Positions 38,224 to 47,240 of a stretch of DNA of 64,000 nt are shown piece after piece. Origin of the DNA: Clostridiales bacterium (GTDB lineage: Bacteria > Bacillota > Clostridia > TANB77 > CAG-508); the NCBI GenBank assembly GCA_019417465.1, contig DXVF01000004.1, positions 1-64,000 of the forward strand, written 5' to 3'. A program made the translations under genes and the position numbers. Numbering within the stretch: position 1 is the first letter of the stretch; every line of letters begins with the position of its first letter. The notes beneath the pieces were generated by a model. That model was not told where the DNA came from. It saw nothing but the letters and a program-made list of their open reading frames with translations, and searched no databases.

Positions 38224-40014
38224 ATGAGATGTGGAATTTATGTAAGAGTATCAACAGATGAACAAAGAGATAATGGCTATTCTATTGATTCTCAATTACG
38301 AATGATAAAAGAATATTGCGAGAAAAATGAGTATTCTATTGTAGATGTATATAACGATGTAGGGCATTCTGGTAAAGATTTAATGCGACCAGAAATGCAA
38401 CGATTACTTGCAGATATTAAGGCTAAAAAGATTGATAAACTAATTGCTATTAAAGTAGATAGACTAACTAGAAACAATTATGATGGCTTTTGGCTACTTA
38501 ACTATTGTGAAGAACACGATGTTAAAATTGAACTTATATTAGAACCTTATGATGTATCTACAGCAAATGGAGAAATGATATTTGGAATGAATTTAGTTTT
38601 TGGACAAAGGGAACGTAAAGAAATTGGAGCAAGAACAAAACGAGCAATGGAAGAAATGGCATTAGAACACATACACCCTAGTAAAGCACCTTATGGCTAT
38701 ATTAGAAATAAAGAAACTGGTCATTTAAAAGTAGAACCTATTGAAGCCCAAGTGGTTAAAGAAATCTTTAAACTCTGCAAAGAAGGACATTCTACTAGAG
38801 GAATTGCTACTATTATGAAAGATAATAATGCCTATCTAAATAATGGTAAATGGAGAGCAGATAGAGTTTATAAAATACTTACTAATTCTATTTATATTGG
38901 AATTTTTGAATACGGAAAATATAAAAGAAAGCCACAAGATATTTTAAGAATCAATGACTATTGTGAACCTATTATTGATGAAATTACTTGGAATGCTACT
39001 AGAAATGTATTAGTCAAAAATAAGCACTCTAACTATGGTGCGTATATCCATTTATTTTCAGGATTAGTAAAATGTCCTATATGTGGTGAGATTATGGCAT
39101 CATCTGAATCCTTTAAATATCCAAATGGTAAATTAAAAGTATATTATCATTTAAGATGTAAAAATCATAATTGTAGTGGCTTTGGACTTCATTATAATAC
39201 CGAAAAAATAGAAACAAAATTAAAACGAATATTAGAAGAATTAACGATATTTATGCTCTCTATGAATAATGAAATTATTACTTGTAATTCTACAAAAAGT
39301 AATGATGTAAAAGAAATTGAAAAAGCTATTAAAAAATTAAAATTACAAGAAAAAAGATTAGTGGATTTATATTTAAGTTCTACTCTAGATGTAGAAACTA
39401 TCGATCATAAAAACGATGTTATCAAAAAAGAAATTGATAAATTAAATAAGAAGAAAACTACTCTTGATCCAGACAATAATTCTAAAGAATATACCACCGA
39501 ACTTATTAAAAAATTAGACTGTATAGAAGAGAATGATAGTTTAATTTTTACAAACATTAAAAATATAGGCTTTACTTTTCTTTATGATTTGTTATCAAGA
39601 GAAGCCAAAAGAGATATGATTCACAGGCTAATATCTGGAATAGAAATTACTAGAGATAGTAACTACAATATTGATATTAAAAATATAAAATTCACTGATG
39701 AATTTATAACAAAAAGCAGTAAATCTTATTTTAAATATCTAAATGAAATTATGATAAATAATAATATTGGTATTAAATATAAGGATAAAATTGATAAAGA
39801 AAAACTAGAAAGTATGGAACCTGATTATGATATTTTATCACTTACAAAAATGAAAACTAATAAATATTCTAATGAATTTTTAGAAGAGTTTATTTTAAAA
39901 TCAAAAGAGCATTTATATATTGATGGCATTATTAGTTGTCCATATGTTGAAGATAATATTGTTAAAGACGTTTTAATATTAATACCTAAAAAAGATATTG
40001 CAATAGCAAATTAA
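38224..40014 (+). CDS. Large serine recombinase C (type 1), uninterrupted
   Basis: This is the intact reference for recombinase A. The first 40 residues are identical (MRCGIYVRVSTDEQRDNGYS on), and the protein contains the recombinase domain, zinc ribbon (CPICGE, CKNHNCSG) and coiled coil. It has 596 residues and no in-frame CGG. At the first CGGT site of A it has a plain Lys codon. It should mediate site-specific integration and excision of its module. GGAGG lies before the ATG. TnpV follows 22 bases later. Confidence 0.9.
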   Translation: MRCGIYVRVSTDEQRDNGYSIDSQLRMIKEYCEKNEYSIVDVYNDVGHSGKDLMRPEMQRLLADIKAKKIDKLIAIKVDRLTRNNYDGFWLLNYCEEHDVKIELILEPYDVSTANGEMIFGMNLVFGQRERKEIGARTKRAMEEMALEHIHPSKAPYGYIRNKETGHLKVEPIEAQVVKEIFKLCKEGHSTRGIATIMKDNNAYLNNGKWRADRVYKILTNSIYIGIFEYGKYKRKPQDILRINDYCEPIIDEITWNATRNVLVKNKHSNYGAYIHLFSGLVKCPICGEIMASSESFKYPNGKLKVYYHLRCKNHNCSGFGLHYNTEKIETKLKRILEELTIFMLSMNNEIITCNSTKSNDVKEIEKAIKKLKLQEKRLVDLYLSSTLDVETIDHKNDVIKKEIDKLNKKKTTLDPDNNSKEYTTELIKKLDCIEENDSLIFTNIKNIGFTFLYDLLSREAKRDMIHRLISGIEITRDSNYNIDIKNIKFTDEFITKSSKSYFKYLNEIMINNNIGIKYKDKIDKEKLESMEPDYDILSLTKMKTNKYSNEFLEEFILKSKEHLYIDGIISCPYVEDNIVKDVLILIPKKDIAIAN

Positions 40015-40036
40015 AGAAAGAAATGGAGAGATGAAA

Positions 40037-40399
40037 ATGAAACTAAATTATGTAAAAGTTGGTGATTATTTATTACCAAACTTAACTATTAAGAAACAAA
40101 ATAATAAACAAATTAACAAATATGGATTATTGAAATTACACTATCTGAAAGAATATGATAGCCCTTTTTATACTACACTTTTGATGAAAAATGAACTAAC
40201 TAATCCTCTTGTTTCAGTTGGTATTGAAGCAGAAAATAGATTAAATATTTTAATGAATAATTACAAAAAATCAGACGAAAGACTATCTGAAAAAAATAAA
40301 GAACTTAATCAAATTGAGTGGGTTAAACTCTCAAATAATTATAAAAATTGTGCCGAAAAAATTATATTAAAAGAACTAATATATATAAAAAATGTGTGA
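40037..40399 (+). CDS. TnpV-like transposon protein
   Basis: MKLNYVKVGDYLLPNLTIKKQ, KYGLLKLHYLKEYD and the C-terminal KNCAEKIILKELIYI match TnpV of Tn4451-type elements. The role in transposition is unknown. It is seen only in module C here. ATG 40037 has GGAGAG six bases upstream. Confidence 0.78.
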   Translation: MKLNYVKVGDYLLPNLTIKKQNNKQINKYGLLKLHYLKEYDSPFYTTLLMKNELTNPLVSVGIEAENRLNILMNNYKKSDERLSEKNKELNQIEWVKLSNNYKNCAEKIILKELIYIKNV

Positions 40400-40417
40400 G
40401 GACACTTTAAAAAATTT

Positions 40418-40481
40418 GTCCTAGCCAGCACTGAAAACTTACTCCCGTAAATTTTCTACTATGGGAAATTCCCATACCCTT
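40418..40481 (+). repeat. Conserved element after recombinase C/TnpV
   Basis: CCTAGCCAGCACTGAAAACT, CTCCCGTAAATTTTC and a hairpin ending TTCCCATACCCTT. It is related to 30811, 35831 and 44427. A ribbon-helix-helix ORF follows, as mobilisation genes often follow oriT. Confidence 0.6.
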
Positions 40482-40507
40482 AATATTTAGAAAGGAACTT
40501 TTTGATT

Positions 40508-40657
40508 ATGAGAAAAAGAAATATAAAAGTAAATGTGTTTTTAAATGAATCAGAGAAAAAAATGCTTGAAGAAAAATCTAATAAAGCCAGACTATCACAG
40601 TCCGACTTTATTAGAAACTTAATTATAAATTGCACTAAAGCATTTAAACTTTTATAA
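40508..40657 (+). CDS. Ribbon-helix-helix (MobC-like) small protein (49 aa)
   Basis: MRKRNIKVNVFLNESEKKML and RLSQSDFIRNLI have the strand and two-helix pattern of ribbon-helix-helix proteins and resemble the N-terminus of relaxosome MobC proteins. GAAAGGAA precedes ATG 40508. It may be a complete small DNA-binding protein or a truncated MobC. Its last bases overlap the end of the NUDIX gene on the other strand. Confidence 0.6.
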   Translation: MRKRNIKVNVFLNESEKKMLEEKSNKARLSQSDFIRNLIINCTKAFKLL

Positions 40658-41986
40658 TCCCAAGTGTATTTTTTTAATTAGATCATATGTTTTATTAATG
40701 TTATTTGAGTTAGAAAGTTCTTCTTTTGTATATCTTACTTCAGACGTTAATTCACCATTATAATTGATTTCTGATAATGCTTGTCTAACAGATGTCCAAT
40801 TAATCGTTCCATCAAATGGTTGATTATGTGAGTCAGAACCATAATTATCATGTATATGAGTAACCTTAAGTTTAGAACCGATTTTTTTTATTTCATTATA
40901 TATATCTAGTTTTCCAACATTAGCATGTCCAAAATCAAAACATATTCCTAAAACTTCTTTATTATATTTTTGATTACAGTATTCAACTATTTTTATAAGT
41001 TCATCAATATAAGGAGCAGTATTTTTAAATAAAGGTTCGTCTTTTTCCATTTGTGTACCATTTTCAATGGCTATTAGAATATTCTTATCGATTGCTTTTT
41101 TCACAAATGGTTCAAGATATTTAATATTGTGTTCTATTGATTTTTGCATATCGTATTCATAATTTTCATCTAAATACGTTCCAACATGAATAACTATTTT
41201 ATTTACTCCAACTTCTTTTGATATATTAATTGCCTTTAATATTCTTTCTTGCAATATATCTATATCTTTTCTATTATAATAGTTATTAAAGAAAAAAGGA
41301 TAATGAATAGGAGCATGTGCAATATTAAATATTATTCTACTTCTATTTAAATATTTTATTATGTCATCAAATATTTCTTCATAATTTTGTTTATCAAGCA
41401 ATTCTTGAATTTCAAAAAAATTTAAATTTGCATAATTAAATTTTGAGCTTTCTAACCTTTGTATTCCTAATTTAAAGTTATCGACATTATTTTTTTCTCC
41501 AACACATCTAGTTGTTGTTGAGTATATTAAAGTATTATTCATAATATTTTCCTCCTTAAAAGATATATATTTATTAAGTATATACTCTTGGTATTCATGA
41601 TATAGCTTATCTTTATATTCAAATGGTGAGACCCACAATATTTTATGATCTTTTTCTATTGGATTAGCAACTTTTTTATCAAAGTTTGCAATATATATTG
41701 TAGCTTCAATATCAATATAACCATATTTATTACTATAGCAATACGAACTAATTTTATCAAAAAACTTGATATTTTTTAAGGAATAACCTGTTTCCTCAAG
41801 TAATTCTCTTTTTAAGGCTTCTTGTAAAGTTTCATTTTCTTCAACACCACCACCTAAAAAGAAATAAGCATCGGTATTATCTGTAGCTATAGCTATTTTA
41901 TTATCCTTATTATTTTCAATTATTACATAGGATCCTGTTCGTTTTTTATAATGTGCATATTTTACTTTTTTACCAACTCTTATCAT
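40652..41986 (-). CDS. NUDIX hydrolase fused to sugar-phosphate isomerase-like TIM barrel
   Basis: Residues about 1-145 form a NUDIX domain with the full box GGVEENETLQEALKRELLEE followed by TGY. Residues about 150-444 form an AP-endonuclease-2/xylose-isomerase-type TIM barrel (VIHVGTYLDENYEY, GICFDFGHANVG, THIHDNYGSDSHNQPFDGTI). Metal-binding His, Asp and Glu are present. NUDIX enzymes cleave nucleoside diphosphate compounds, and the barrel may isomerise or epimerise a sugar phosphate. I know no described role for the fusion. It is cargo of module C. Confidence 0.78.
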   Translation of the reverse strand: MIRVGKKVKYAHYKKRTGSYVIIENNKDNKIAIATDNTDAYFFLGGGVEENETLQEALKRELLEETGYSLKNIKFFDKISSYCYSNKYGYIDIEATIYIANFDKKVANPIEKDHKILWVSPFEYKDKLYHEYQEYILNKYISFKEENIMNNTLIYSTTTRCVGEKNNVDNFKLGIQRLESSKFNYANLNFFEIQELLDKQNYEEIFDDIIKYLNRSRIIFNIAHAPIHYPFFFNNYYNRKDIDILQERILKAINISKEVGVNKIVIHVGTYLDENYEYDMQKSIEHNIKYLEPFVKKAIDKNILIAIENGTQMEKDEPLFKNTAPYIDELIKIVEYCNQKYNKEVLGICFDFGHANVGKLDIYNEIKKIGSKLKVTHIHDNYGSDSHNQPFDGTINWTSVRQALSEINYNGELTSEVRYTKEELSNSNNINKTYDLIKKIHLGL

Positions 41987-42233
41987 TAATACACCTTCAA
42001 AATAAAATAATTTATTATATTATAACAAAAAGCAATTAAATATGCTATATAAGGCATTGAAATTTAATAAAATTTTATATATAATGGTTACAGAAAGAGA
42101 ACAAAGTTCGTAAGCTGTAGCTTAACCGCTCCATTAAGTAAAATCGTCGCACTTTGGCGAAACATTGATAAATCAACTGTAAAAGGTTGATTTTTTTGTC
42201 GCCTTTATCTTGAAAAAGGAAGGATGGTGTGGT

Positions 42234-42518
42234 ATGATTAGTATCGTAAAAAAGAAAAACAAGTTAAGAGATGATTTACTCTCTAAAATTGAATGGGCTT
42301 GTAGTTTGAACTCTATAAAACTTGAACAAATAAGGATATATGAAGGCTGTTTAAGGATTATAGAACATACAAACTTAGCGTATGTAGAACCACATAGAGT
42401 AATCATTAAGAATAAGTTATTTTTATTTTTTAATGAATGTGATTACTTTTATGTGGGAGATTTAAGGACTAAAATTCCTTTGTCTCAGTTAAAAGACTAC
42501 ATATCAAAAGCTACTTAA
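42234..42518 (+). CDS. Recombinase-linked small protein, type 2 copy (94 aa)
   Basis: MISIVKKKNKLRDDLLSKIE, the module D copy of the protein at 33637-33921. Only scattered residues differ. The gene is intact although the recombinase after it is broken. Confidence 0.65.
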   Translation: MISIVKKKNKLRDDLLSKIEWACSLNSIKLEQIRIYEGCLRIIEHTNLAYVEPHRVIIKNKLFLFFNECDYFYVGDLRTKIPLSQLKDYISKAT

Positions 42519-42593
42519 ATTTTAGAGTTTTTTTCTGCTTAAATTGATAAAAGTAGCTTTCCATTCAGCAAGTGAAAGGAGAGTTTAAATATT

Positions 42594-44373
42594 ATGAAAG
42601 AAGAAAGAAAAATTGCAGGAATTTATATTAGAGTTAGTACAGAAGACCAAGTAAGAGAAGGTTTTAGTTTAGTAGAACAAAAAGAAAAGTTGTTACAACT
42701 TTGCAAATTCAAAGAATATGAAGTATTTAAGGTATATGAAGATGCTGGAATAAGTGCAAAAGATATGAAAAATAGACCAGCATTTCAAGAAATGTTAGCA
42801 GATATGAAAAACGGAAAAATAAACTACATTGTAGCTTATAAATTAGATAGGGTTACTCGTTCAGTTCGTGATTTAGAAGAACTAATTGCACAACTAGAAT
42901 TACACAATACTTATTTTGTATGTGATAAAGATGATGTAAATACATCTTCAGCTAATGGAAGATTTTTTGTGCGTATGCTAACAGTATTATCACAATTAGA
43001 AATTGAGATAGTAAGTGAAAGGACAAAGTTTGGATTAAATGGTGCTATTAAGTCTGGACATCTACCTGGAATTATACCATTAGGCTATAAAAAAGACAGC
43101 AATAAGAAAACTGTCATTGACGAAACTACAAAAGATATAATAATTAGAATATTTAATATGTATTTAGAAGGAAAAAGTTATCAACAAATAAGTAATACCT
43201 TAAATGAAGAAAAAGTCTTATATCCAAAACATTGGCGAGATACAACTATAATGTAAATAATAGACAATAAAGTCTATATGGGAGATTATGAAAAAGGCAA
43301 ATGTGGAAATAAAGAGTCAGTAGTATATATGAATGTAGTAGAACCAATAATAAGTCGTGCTATGTGGCAAGAAGAACAATTACAAAAAGAGAAAAATCAA
43401 AGAAGTTATTGTAGAGATAGAGTTTATATATTTTTTCAAAAACTAAAATGTCCTAAATGTAACAGAATAATGAAATGCAAAGGCTCTGGTGGAATAAAGA
43501 AAAAATATATGTACTATACTTGTGAACATTGTAAGATTTATTATAGAGAAGACCAGATAGAAGAATGTTTACAAAAGTTTATTCTTGAGTTAGTTGAATA
43601 CGATATGGCAGTAAAGAAATACTTTTTACCAATACTAGCTGACAAAAAGGAAACAAGAACAGAAAAATTAGACCAAGAAATAGATACATTACAAAAGCAA
43701 AAAGAAAGAATTAAAAAAGCTTATGTAAGTGGCATAGTTGAAATGGAAGATTTCTCTGAAGATTACAAAATCATCGAAGAAAAAATAAATATTTTAGAAA
43801 CAAAAAAATATGAAAAACTTAATGCAAATAGTTTATCTTTTACTCCACATCAACTAATGGCTGATAGAGATATTGAAAGAGAAAAATTGATAAAAGATAA
43901 TAAATTAAATGAAACTTTAAAACAAGAATGGAACAAAAAATCTAAAGAAGAAAAGCAAGAATTTATTTCAAAATTTATTGAATCAATAACATTATTAAAG
44001 AACAAAAAACGGAGAATTTTATATTGATAAAATAAATTTTAGAAGTAGTTATATTGAACAATTAACTAAGTTTTTTATGTTAGGAATTGCAGATGTTTAT
44101 GCTCCTGTTGAAGTTAATGGAAAAGAACAAGAAATTAGGACAAGTGTTAATATAAATCAAGAACAATTAGATGATTATATTGCAAATCTTAACAAAGAAT
44201 TTGAAATAGAATTTTATGAATTATTTTCAAGGAATGAGCAAGAAATTGAAATAAAATTGAGCAAAGAAAAACAAAAATTGATTCGATTAGTTGCTATAAA
44301 AAGTGATAAAAAATTTTCAGAAACTAAAGAACAAAATTATAAAATTGGTGCAGTAATAAGTATTCAAAAATAA
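42594..44373 (+). pseudogene. Large serine recombinase D (type 2), nonsense-disrupted
   Basis: The protein is close to recombinase B throughout (IAGIYIRVSTEDQVREGFS, zinc ribbon, coiled coil). It has an intact GGA glycine where B has CGGA. At 43254-43256 a TAA replaces the AAA of recombinase B (same context TATAATG-TAA), an ordinary nonsense mutation. A CGGA site at 44010-44013 is shared with B. Without read-through of TAA the enzyme is dead, so I call it a pseudogene. It is a useful control for the recoding claim. Confidence 0.8.
44010..44013 (+). other. CGGA recoding site, recombinase D
   Basis: KNKK-(CGGA)-EFYIDKINFRSS, identical in context to the second site of recombinase B, so the site predates the duplication or was copied. 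Confidence 0.88.
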
Positions 44374-44426
44374 AAAAGTTAGAGGAAAAATTCAAGCTAG
44401 AAGTAATTTTGGTACTCCTATATCTT

Positions 44427-44493
44427 TCCTAACAAGCACTGAATTTTTCCTCCCTAGTCAAAATTCGCTTTATGGAACTAAGTCCCATACCCT
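44427..44493 (+). repeat. Conserved element after recombinase D
   Basis: CCTAACAAGCACTGAATTTT, CCTCCCTAGTCAAAATTCG and AAGTCCCATACCC. Nearly the same as the element after recombinase B. Confidence 0.7.
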
Positions 44494-44615
44494 TTATAAA
44501 ATGAGATTAAGAAGTTGATATATATTTTTAGAGAAGTGTATAAAAAATTTATGCTTTACGAATAATTACTTTTATGATAAACTTTTTAAAAGTTATCAAA
44601 TAATAGGAGCAATAA

Positions 44616-45538
44616 ATGAAAGAATATATTTATAAAAAAGAATATAAATATATGTATTTAAGTACTATATCATATAATTTTGCAAATGCTTTAATTGGAA
44701 CATTCGGAACGGTTATGTTATATAAAAGTGGAATACCGATATGGCTTATACTATTAGTATATGGATTAAGATTTGGAATAACAGGATTTGTTACGCCACT
44801 ATTTGTAACAATATCTTCAAAATTAGGAATAGCAAAGTGTATTTTCATATCTAATATTTTTAGTATTGTTTGTGCTTATATGATGTTAGATGGAACGAAT
44901 TTATATAAAAATATAGTTATATTTATATTAGCAATGGGATTTATGGGAATCTCTAACCCATCAACTGATGCATTGTCTAGTAAGTATGTAGATACAAAAT
45001 TATTTATGCTTTAACAACAAATCAAATAATAGAAAAGCAATTCGCTCCACTATATTTGTATATAGTTTTAAAAGATTTTTCTATATTTTCTTCTATAATT
45101 ATAGTATCACTGTTATTACAAATACTTACTATAACATTGATAGGAAAATACTCAGATAAAAATTTACCAAAATCAAATAATTTAGTAACAGTTATTAAAG
45201 CTATAATTACTGGGGTATATTTATTTGCAAGAAATAAAATAATAATATCATTAAATAATATGTTAAGTGATAATTTTTCAAAAGTATATGAAACATCTAT
45301 TCAAACATCTATACAGAATATCATAAAAGAATCAAAAGAAGATAATGATCTTTTATCATCAGTAGGACAAATGAGTTTATGCTTTACAGAAGTAATTATA
45401 TTTATAATACTTGCTATATTAAGCAACTTTATAGGAGAAAAAATATTTTATATAATATTTATATTATCAATAATTTCAACACTTGGAATTAATATAAATA
45501 TAAAAAAAGAAAAATTAGAGAACGAAAGTCAAAATTAA
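44616..45538 (+). pseudogene. MFS transporter pseudogene, module D
   Basis: The first 132 residues hold four hydrophobic helices and FMGISNPSTDALSSKYVDTK, a typical MFS stretch. The frame then stops at TAA near 45012. A -1 shift near 45005 would continue YALTTNQIIEKQFAPLYLY and two or three more helices. The total is still too short for a complete MFS protein, so internal deletion is likely. The break has no CGG and shifts the other way, so it is real decay and not recoding. Confidence 0.7.
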
Positions 45539-45599
45539 TGTGTATTAGGCAATGTATAAATCTTAATAAATAGTAATATAATATTAGTGTCAATTTAGT

Positions 45600-45711
45600 T
45601 TGACAAGTTAAATATTATATGCTAAAATATATTTAACTTAACCCTCCACTACTTTGGTAGTGAGACGGGAGCCTAAATGATTTTGGAGAGTTTTAGCAAC
45701 TCTCCTTTTTA
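45600..45711. other. Structured region with terminator beside the PemK gene
   Basis: CCACTACTTTGGTAGTGAG and GACGGGAGCC can fold, and GGAGAG/CTCTCC around TTTTAGCAA with five T forms a terminator at 45685-45710. The region resembles the end of a non-coding RNA, but I do not recognise a family. Confidence 0.4.
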
Positions 45712-46311
45712 CTATTTCGTAAAGAATTTTATAATTTGTTTATCAATCAAATCAAGTGATTCACCAGATATTTTTACATTTCTTCTAACAGTATCTTTAA
45801 AAATTCTTTGTTTACTAATTGTTGTTATTTGATTGATTAATGCAATACTGTCTTTTTTCATTTTAGAAATCTCGTTTTCCATTTTTTGAATATAGTTTTG
45901 CTCTTTTTCTATAATGTTTTGAATGTTAACAGGCACATCTTCTATTTTTTCTAATTCATCTAATATTTGTTGTAACTTTTGCTTTTCTTTTTCAATTTTA
46001 TCTTGGAAAATATTATATAGTTCTTTTCCAAGATTTACTGAAGAAGAGGCATATTTTTTGCCATCTTTTCTAGATGTTAAAGGAACAACATTTAAAGCTC
46101 CGTTTCTTGTATTATCATATTTGTTTAAAACTATACAATAATGTAATCCACCCAATTCATTTCCAATATTAAAACCTAGATTCACTTTAATTATATCTCC
46201 ACGAGAATACATACCAGATTTTGCAATATTAAATGCTCTTTCTTCATCATGATATACTGCATAATCATATATCCAATAAGCTAATAATTCACTCTTTTTA
46301 TATTCGCCCAA
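45712..46311 (-). CDS. PemK/MazF-type protein with coiled-coil insert
   Basis: YSRGDIIKVNLGFNIGNELGGLHYCIVLNK and LNVVPLTSRKD match the PemK/MazF endoribonuclease fold. The rest is a long Lys/Glu-rich coiled coil (residues about 95-150), then KQRIFKDTVRRNVKISGESLDLID, which resembles the MazF C-terminal strand and helix. Such toxins cleave mRNA. No antitoxin gene is evident. The reading frame continues upstream to about 46410, where an AAGGAG site faces only ATA codons, so the true start is uncertain. Confidence 0.72.
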   Translation of the reverse strand: MGEYKKSELLAYWIYDYAVYHDEERAFNIAKSGMYSRGDIIKVNLGFNIGNELGGLHYCIVLNKYDNTRNGALNVVPLTSRKDGKKYASSSVNLGKELYNIFQDKIEKEKQKLQQILDELEKIEDVPVNIQNIIEKEQNYIQKMENEISKMKKDSIALINQITTISKQRIFKDTVRRNVKISGESLDLIDKQIIKFFTK

Positions 46312-46819
46312 TTCTATGTGTTTAAGGAATGATAAATCTAACCTATTTAAAGAATTATCTTTATGGATTATAGCATTATTTTTTATTTCAACTTCATTTT
46401 CGTTTATTATATCAGCTCCTTGTATAACTTAAAATAATTATATCAAACAAATGTTTATTGTGCAATAGATATTGAAAAATATTTTTATTATGTTATAATT
46501 TTATACAACAGTTGAAAAATCAATTATTTTTTTGAGCAAGATGTGGGAGGAACACATTGAGAATTAAGCAATTTTTTCGCAAATAACCTCCTAAAACGCT
46601 CCATTTGAAAATAACTTACGAACAAAGTGGAGACAATCGTGGTGCTACAACTGTAATAGGACAGGTAATACTTGGTTTTAAACAGAAACAATGAATTAAG
46701 ATTTTAAAATGTTTTGCTTTGTCTAGCAATGATAATTTGTATGGTATATAAAATTTATACATAGAATTTAATTATGTTATAATTTCAATTATACAGTTAA
46801 AATAGTTAGGAGATAAGAT
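46312..46819. other. Right end of the array and gene remnant
   Basis: The first 100 bases probably encode the PemK N-terminus. From 46509 the sequence repeats the end of module B and reaches the GCTCCA boundary at 46598. Then 46622-46694 encodes SGDNRGATTVIGQVILGFK and a stop, the tail of an otherwise missing gene. I see no complete gene before 46820. Confidence 0.5.
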
Positions 46820-47059
46820 ATGATTTTTGATATACTAGGTTGGATTGGGATGATTTTAGTATTGATTGCATATGCATTGCTATCAACAAATAAAATAAAT
46901 AATGGAAAATTATATCAAATGCTTAATCTGTTAGCTTCGATACTGATGGCTATTGGTCTTTTTCAAAAAAAAGCATGGTTTTCATTTGTATTGCAAGTCA
47001 TATTAGGAATAATTGCATTAACTACAATTATAAGAATGTTAACTAAAAATAAAAAGTAA
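46820..47059 (+). CDS. Small membrane protein, CBU_0592-like (79 aa)
   Basis: Three hydrophobic helices with IFDILGWIGMILVLIAYALL and KLYQMLNLLASILMAIGL match the CBU_0592-type small permease-like family. The function is unknown. AGGAGA precedes the ATG, and a terminator follows. It lies just outside the integrated array. Confidence 0.7.
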   Translation: MIFDILGWIGMILVLIAYALLSTNKINNGKLYQMLNLLASILMAIGLFQKKAWFSFVLQVILGIIALTTIIRMLTKNKK

Positions 47060-47079
47060 TATAAATATAATACTCAAGG

Positions 47080-47116
47080 TGGCAACTAGTTAAAAATAAT
47101 TAGTTGCCAGTTTTTC
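47080..47116 (+). terminator. Terminator before ftsY
   Basis: TGGCAACTAGTT with AATTAGTTGCCA and five T. A clear rho-independent terminator. Confidence 0.9.
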
Positions 47117-47240
47117 TATTTTATGCTATACTAACTAAAGTGATTAATATAAAATAACTTTTTAAGTCAAATATATAAGTATAAATTTTATAAATAGTTT
47201 TTTTATGTATTAGCTTAATACTAAAGAACGGAGGAAAAAT

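Larger units (their letters stand above)
37595..42127. mobile_element. Integrated module C (about 4.5 kb)
   Basis: GCTCCA boundaries at 37589 and 42128. It holds a copy of the tRNA 3' flank, a type 1 small ORF, recombinase C, TnpV, a ribbon-helix-helix ORF and a NUDIX/TIM-barrel cargo gene. It parallels module A in layout but has different cargo. Confidence 0.6.
42128..46603. mobile_element. Integrated module D (about 4.5 kb)
   Basis: GCTCCA boundaries at 42128 and 46598. It holds the type 2 small ORF, decayed recombinase D, the 3' element, a broken MFS gene and a PemK/MazF-type gene. It parallels module B. It contains true pseudogenes, so it is the oldest or least constrained module. Confidence 0.6.

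Noticed and set aside
43254..43256. TAA in recombinase D as a recoded sense codon
   Set aside because: TAA ends many genes here, and the paralogue has AAA at this place. It is a plain nonsense mutation.
45000..45015. MFS gene break in module D as another recoding site
   Set aside because: There is no CGG, the shift is -1 and the joined protein is still too short. It is decay.
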